Program-made: the position numbers and the translations under genes
DNA from: Anaeromyces robustus
Taxonomy: Eukaryota > Neocallimastigomycota > Neocallimastigomycetes > Neocallimastigales > Neocallimastigaceae
Assembly (NCBI GenBank): GCA_002104895.1
Contig: MCFG01000215.1
Span: forward strand, 48,501 to 112,500
Direction: 5' to 3'
Length of the DNA stretch: 64,000 nt
Shown: positions 60,303-64,000 of the stretch, piece after piece
Numbering within the stretch: the stretch's first letter is position 1
How the letters are laid out: every line of letters starts with the position of its first letter
The notes under the pieces: model-generated
The model's input: the letters and a program-made list of their open reading frames with translations, nothing else
Told to the model about the DNA's origin: nothing
The model's database searches: none

Positions 60303-60916
60303 TGTAATAAATTGTAAAAAATAAGTAAATTATTTTACACAATTATTTTGATTGTAATAAATTGTAAAAAATAAGTAAATTATTTTACACAATTATTTTG
60401 ATAGACCCAACAGGTCTACACAGAAAGTAAATCAGAAAAGAAGATTGGTTTTATAAGAACTTGTTTTATTAGATTTATTAAAAGTAAAAATTTATTTATT
60501 TATTAATTAATTTTGTAATATTCTGAATTACTTATAATTAATTAATAAAATCGCGAAGAATTAATCATTTAAAAATTTTACACCTATTTATACTTTTTAC
60601 GGAAAAATAGTTTTCTTCGTAAAAAGTTGTTTAAAATTTCTAGAAACTTTTGATTAAAATCTTATGGAAAAATTTAGAAAAATTTAATATAAAAGTTGTC
60701 TTAAAATTTTTGATTGTATTCTATTAATTTCTACGTAAAATACAGAAATAAAAATACAGAAATAAAATACAGAAATTCATAATAAAAATTTAAAAAATAA
60801 AATTTTTATAAAGTTTGTAACAAGTGTGAGTCGAACCCAGAGTGTTCGCCCAGATGGTCATAGTGACTAACCACTAGACCATGGTTACTATTTTATTAAT
60901 TGTGAGATTCGTTACA
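60303..60916 (-). mobile_element. LTR family A copy 2 (614 bp)
   Basis: On the minus strand it starts TGTAACGAATCTCAC and ends TTACAATTTATTACA. It has the A1-type 3' end with the last 48 bp or so duplicated in tandem. The tRNA-like module is at 60817-60888, identical to A1. Left flank ATAAC, right flank ATTAT, so no clean duplication; its right side lies inside a family B LTR. Confidence 0.85.
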
Positions 60917-61538
60917 ATTATAATAATTATTAATAATTTTTTATAATAATTATATATAATAATTATTATTATAATATTTTATTTTAAATATTATAATTTA
61001 AGATTATTTAAATAATCTAATAATATATTTTAATATATATATTATTTATATATATTCAATTATATTGAATAATATATTAATTTTATTACTATTTAATATC
61101 GATATTAATAACTTATTATATTACAAATTATTAATTATATTATACGTTAACGTATCACTTTAAATTAATGCATTAAATTAATGTATTAATATTTTATATT
61201 ATATTTTATATTATTATTATCAAACTTACAAAGTATAAAAGAACATAACATAAAGTTATATTTAATGTTCTTTGTAAGGTTATTAACACCTGAATTATAT
61301 AGTTATATTAATATTATCAATATCTTATTTTTAAATAAAATTTACTATTAAAAAGTTAATCTTAAAGTGTTATTATTATTATTAAATAAATATTGTGTTA
61401 TTTGCATTACAATTAATTTAGTTATTATTTAAATATTATTTAATTATAAAAACTATTTAATTATAAAAACTATATAATTAGTCATTCGACCTAGTAGACT
61501 TATTTAAATTAGAAAATAATCCAGTTGGAAACTTAACA
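60917..61538 (+). mobile_element. LTR family B copy 4, 5'-truncated
   Basis: Matches B2 from about position 70 to its end (GTTGGAAACTTAACA). The B start is missing and LTR A2 is joined instead. Confidence 0.8.
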
Positions 61539-61592
61539 ATTATTAATGTAACAATGTATTACTATTAGCTAAATACATTGAAAGAGTTATTC

Positions 61593-61676
61593 CTACCGGG
61601 GGTTCCCCGACTGACGTAGTCGTCAGGTTGTTGGACTCTGACCTACCTGTCATGAGTTCGACTCCGGGTATCACCC
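61593..61676 (+). promoter_or_regulatory. tRNA-like module of LTR F
   Basis: ACTGACGTAGTCGTCAGG (A-box-like with its own stem) and GAGTTCGACTCCGG (good B box), within an unusually GC-rich 80-bp block. It looks like a class II or degenerate tRNA; no clear anticodon arm. Confidence 0.6.
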
Positions 61677-61678
61677 TC

Positions 61679-61729
61679 AGTTATGGATCAAAATATAACT
61701 ATTTATTAGTTATATTTTGATCCATAACT
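61679..61729. repeat. Perfect 23-bp palindrome directly after the tRNA-like module
   Basis: Arms 61679-61701 and 61707-61729 (AGTTATGGATCAAAATATAA start) are exact inverse complements around TTTAT. As RNA this would be a strong hairpin within the LTR. Confidence 0.92.
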
Positions 61730-62084
61730 CTTCCACTCTTTTTCTTCACAAACCATGAAATCAACCAATCGTTATGAGTGAATTTCACTCATAAAGTATT
61801 GTTTATGTATATTTCTAACTTATAAATATATATTCTTGTAATTTCATGTAAAATTAATCTCTAGAATTAGTATTAAGATTAAAATAAATATTAATAATAA
61901 ATAAAATTGTTATTAAAACTCATTAATCTTATAACATAAAAAGTATAATTAGTATTGTGTTAACCTAAGTCGTTAGCGTTGTTACAATACTAATTCTCAT
62001 TGAAAAATAGACTTACCTTAACACAATTTTTTTTTTTAATTTTTTCTGATTAATAAAACTATTTTCTAATAAAACATTTTTAAT

Positions 62085-62650
62085 ATGTCATACAACCCTT
62101 TTCACGCTGCCGCCGCCGCCTCCTCTCAGCAATCTGCCGCCGATGCTGCCATGTTAGATTTCATGTTCCCCCTTGGAAAGCCGCCCAAGTTTTCTGGAAA
62201 CAGTTTAGACCTCGAAGGTTTTATCCAGCATTGCGAAATCAATTTTCGCATGAAAAGCTTGTTATTCCGAAACGACTCGTACAAGGTTGCCTATATGTTC
62301 TCCTTCATGGAAGGTGATGCTAAACTCTTTGTAGCACACCTGATCCAAGCTGGTAATCCTGTTCTAAACAACTACGATGCCTTTGTTTCGTTAATGAGGA
62401 GAGTGTGTGGAAATATAGACATCGTTTTCAATAGTACTCAAATCATTATGGCCCTCAAGCAAGAACGTATCGGTGAAGTCAGCCAATATATTAAGGACTT
62501 TGAACAAGCCGCTGTACACCTTGGATGGAATCAATCTGCATTAGTAGCTAAGTTTATAGATGGGCTTCACGAAGAAGTCAAATGCGAATTACTAATGCGT
62601 GGAGATAGTATTCCTACTCTTCTTTCTGCTTTCCATAGGGCTATGATAAT
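62085..62650 (+). pseudogene. gag: Ty3/Gypsy Gag (capsid-type), cut by LTR A3
   Basis: Starts MSYNPFHAAAAASSQQ. It shows the Retrotrans_gag pattern: PPKFSGNSLDLEGFIQHCE, SYKVAYMFSFMEGDAKLF, and QYIKDFEQAAVHLGW near the end. GC content is much higher than its neighbours, suggesting a young element. The frame runs into LTR A3 at 62651 and ends 16 bp later (stop at 62664-62666). No zinc knuckle or pol follows after 63355. Confidence 0.88.
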
Positions 62651-63355
62651 TGTAACGGAACGGTAGTTCCAATATTACAATTGACACCGATATTGAAAAC
62701 GTACACGAAAAGAAAATAAAATAAAAGAAAGTTAATTATACTTTGTAATATCGGAACACCTTTCCTTTGTTAACCCGGAAGGTCGGCGTCGATATATATT
62801 AGTATAATTTTAATTTATTTTTTATTTAAAATTTGTTTTATTAGAATATAGTTTTATTAATTATTAAAAATTAATAATAACTAATCTTTGTAGTATTTCG
62901 AACTACTTATGAATTAATTATTACTAATATATATAAAAGTTATTAAAAGAATAAAAGCACAAAGAAAAATATTTTAACTAAAAGTTTTACACCTATTTAT
63001 ACTTTTTGCGGAAAAATAGTTTTAAAAATAAAAGTTCATAAAAAATAATAAAAATTGCTAGAAACTAAGATATTTTGTTATAAAATGAATCTCATAGAAA
63101 AATAAAGAAATATTATATAATTTTTTCTTAAAGTTTCTAATTTTATTCCATGTAATTCTATAAAGAAATACAGAAATAAAATACAGAAACAAATACAGAA
63201 TAAAATACAGAAATTTATAATAAATAAATTTAAAATAAAATTTTTATAAAATTTGGAACAAGGTGTGAGTCGAACCCAGAGTGTTCGCCCAGATGGTCAT
63301 AGTTACTAACCACTAGACCATGGTTACTATTTTACTAATTGAGAGATTCGTTACA
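62651..63355 (-). mobile_element. LTR family A copy 3 (705 bp), inserted in gag
   Basis: On the minus strand it starts TGTAACGAATCTCTC and ends CTACCGTTCCGTTACA. The tRNA-like module is at about 63255-63327 and a TATA box (AAAAAGTATAAATAGG) near 62996. Its 3' end differs from A1 and A4 and includes CGACGCCGACCTTCCGGG. Flanks ATAAT/TTATA do not match, so the gag on the other side has been lost by later recombination. Confidence 0.82.
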
Positions 63356-64000
63356 TTATAAAATAATTTTCTACGTTTGGAATGAAATGTTTGGATACGC
63401 AATGAATGATGTTGTTGATATTTAATATATGTTTACTGAGAAAATCCAACTAATAGTCCATGTTTGTAGGTCATGAATGAAAAGAAGAACAAATTCTTGT
63501 TCAATATAATCATGACATTGTTATCCACGACGCAATAACTGATGATTAGTAGAGTTTAAAAAATTCATGTTGAAATGCTGGAAGTAACCTAAATAAAAAT
63601 TAAAATTATATAAAAAATAAAAAGGTAATAAAAAAAGGATAAAGAATAAGTTATATAAAAATTTTTTTAATAGAATAGAAATAAGTATAGATATAAAATA
63701 TAATAAAAGAAATATATGTATATATATATGTATATATATATATATAAAGATAAAAAGAAAAAAATTTGATGAGAATTAAGTTGAAGAAAAGATAGATTAA
63801 AAATTTGAGTAAGTATATTAGTTTTTCACTGATTTTGTATATTACGTTTTAGTTCGTTAAATTTATTGATCGTTGTATTCCTTTAAATATAAATTTTCTG
63901 AAGTTTTCATATAAGTAATTGATTTGTAGTATGTTTTGAAATATTTATTACATAATTGTACTGTACAAAAAAGAATGGTTTCCTCCGAGAAATCATTATT
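63356..64000. other. Unassigned DNA at the window end
   Basis: The first 240 bp are more complex than the surrounding DNA (VQYNHDIVIHDAITDD in one plus frame) and could be a decayed transposase, but stops are frequent and no family motif is clear. The rest is AT-rich with a TATATA microsatellite near 63718-63746. Confidence 0.5.

Larger units (their letters stand above)
61547..61986 (+). mobile_element. 5' LTR of a Ty3/Gypsy element, family F (440 bp), with tRNA-like module
   Basis: Starts TGTAACAATGTATTAC and ends GTCGTTAGCGTTGTTACA. It lies 98 bp upstream of a Gypsy gag start and has no target duplication across its ends (ATTAA/ATACT), as expected for a 5' LTR and not a solo LTR. It contains a tRNA-like module, a 23-bp palindrome and AAAAAGTATAATTAG as a possible TATA region near 61940. 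Confidence 0.7.

Noticed and set aside
63360-63600. Tc1/mariner-like transposase remnant
   Set aside because: Only a vague resemblance in one frame; no DDE spacing or inverted repeats could be shown.
1-64000. CRISPR arrays, rRNA genes or bacterial operons
   Set aside because: None of the repeats have regular unique spacers, no rRNA-like conserved sequence is seen, and the genes have eukaryotic introns and poly(A) signals.

Overview
The window is very AT-rich nuclear DNA with short spliceosomal introns (GTAAGT/GTAAAT donors, TAG acceptors), long A/T runs, Asn- and Asp-rich coding sequence, a CotH-domain protein and a plant-type leucine-rich-repeat (LRR) membrane protein. That combination fits an anaerobic gut fungus (Neocallimastigomycota) best. 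This is inference from composition and gene families, not from a marker gene; Dictyostelium-like genomes are the main alternative.

Layout. 1-24.1 kb is sparse host DNA. A nine-exon, minus-strand gene (4871-7046) encodes a small type I membrane LRR protein in which almost every LRR is its own 72-bp exon. A plus-strand gene (17520-22883) encodes a secretory-pathway CotH domain followed in the same chain by membrane segments and a family-2 glycosyltransferase; it carries one apparent single-base frameshift. The rest of this half is low-complexity DNA with a few gene-like scraps.

24.1-35.6 kb holds a LINE inserted into another LINE, then a virus-like mosaic: a decayed jelly-roll capsid gene of circular-ssDNA (CRESS) virus type, apparently spliced to a phage tail-fibre-like repeat protein, a PPPY-motif protein, and a central orphan gene. 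The fibre and PPPY genes occur twice in opposite orientation around the orphan. The non-coding DNA between them is about 97% identical in the two arms, although the genes have diverged and the fibre tips are unrelated.

35.6-64 kb is a retrotransposon graveyard: Ty3/Gypsy gag and pol (one pol open for 1128 aa), a copia remnant, a real-looking tRNA-Thr gene, and many solo LTRs that I delimit by 5'-TG...CA-3' ends and mostly perfect 5-bp target-site duplications. I call the LTR families A to H. Families A, D, E and F carry a tRNA-like module with Pol III A-box and B-box sequences close to the LTR start; F sits directly upstream of a Ty3/Gypsy gag. One family-B LTR contains three separate tRNA-bearing LTRs, each with its own duplication. 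Short, perfect palindromes recur in these elements, some of them at rearrangement junctions.

Most exciting candidates: (1) LTRs with an embedded tRNA-like Pol III unit, similar in idea to the 5S-bearing Cassandra LTRs of plants; (2) the inverted capsid/fibre/PPPY cassette with swapped fibre tips; (3) the CotH-glycosyltransferase fusion.
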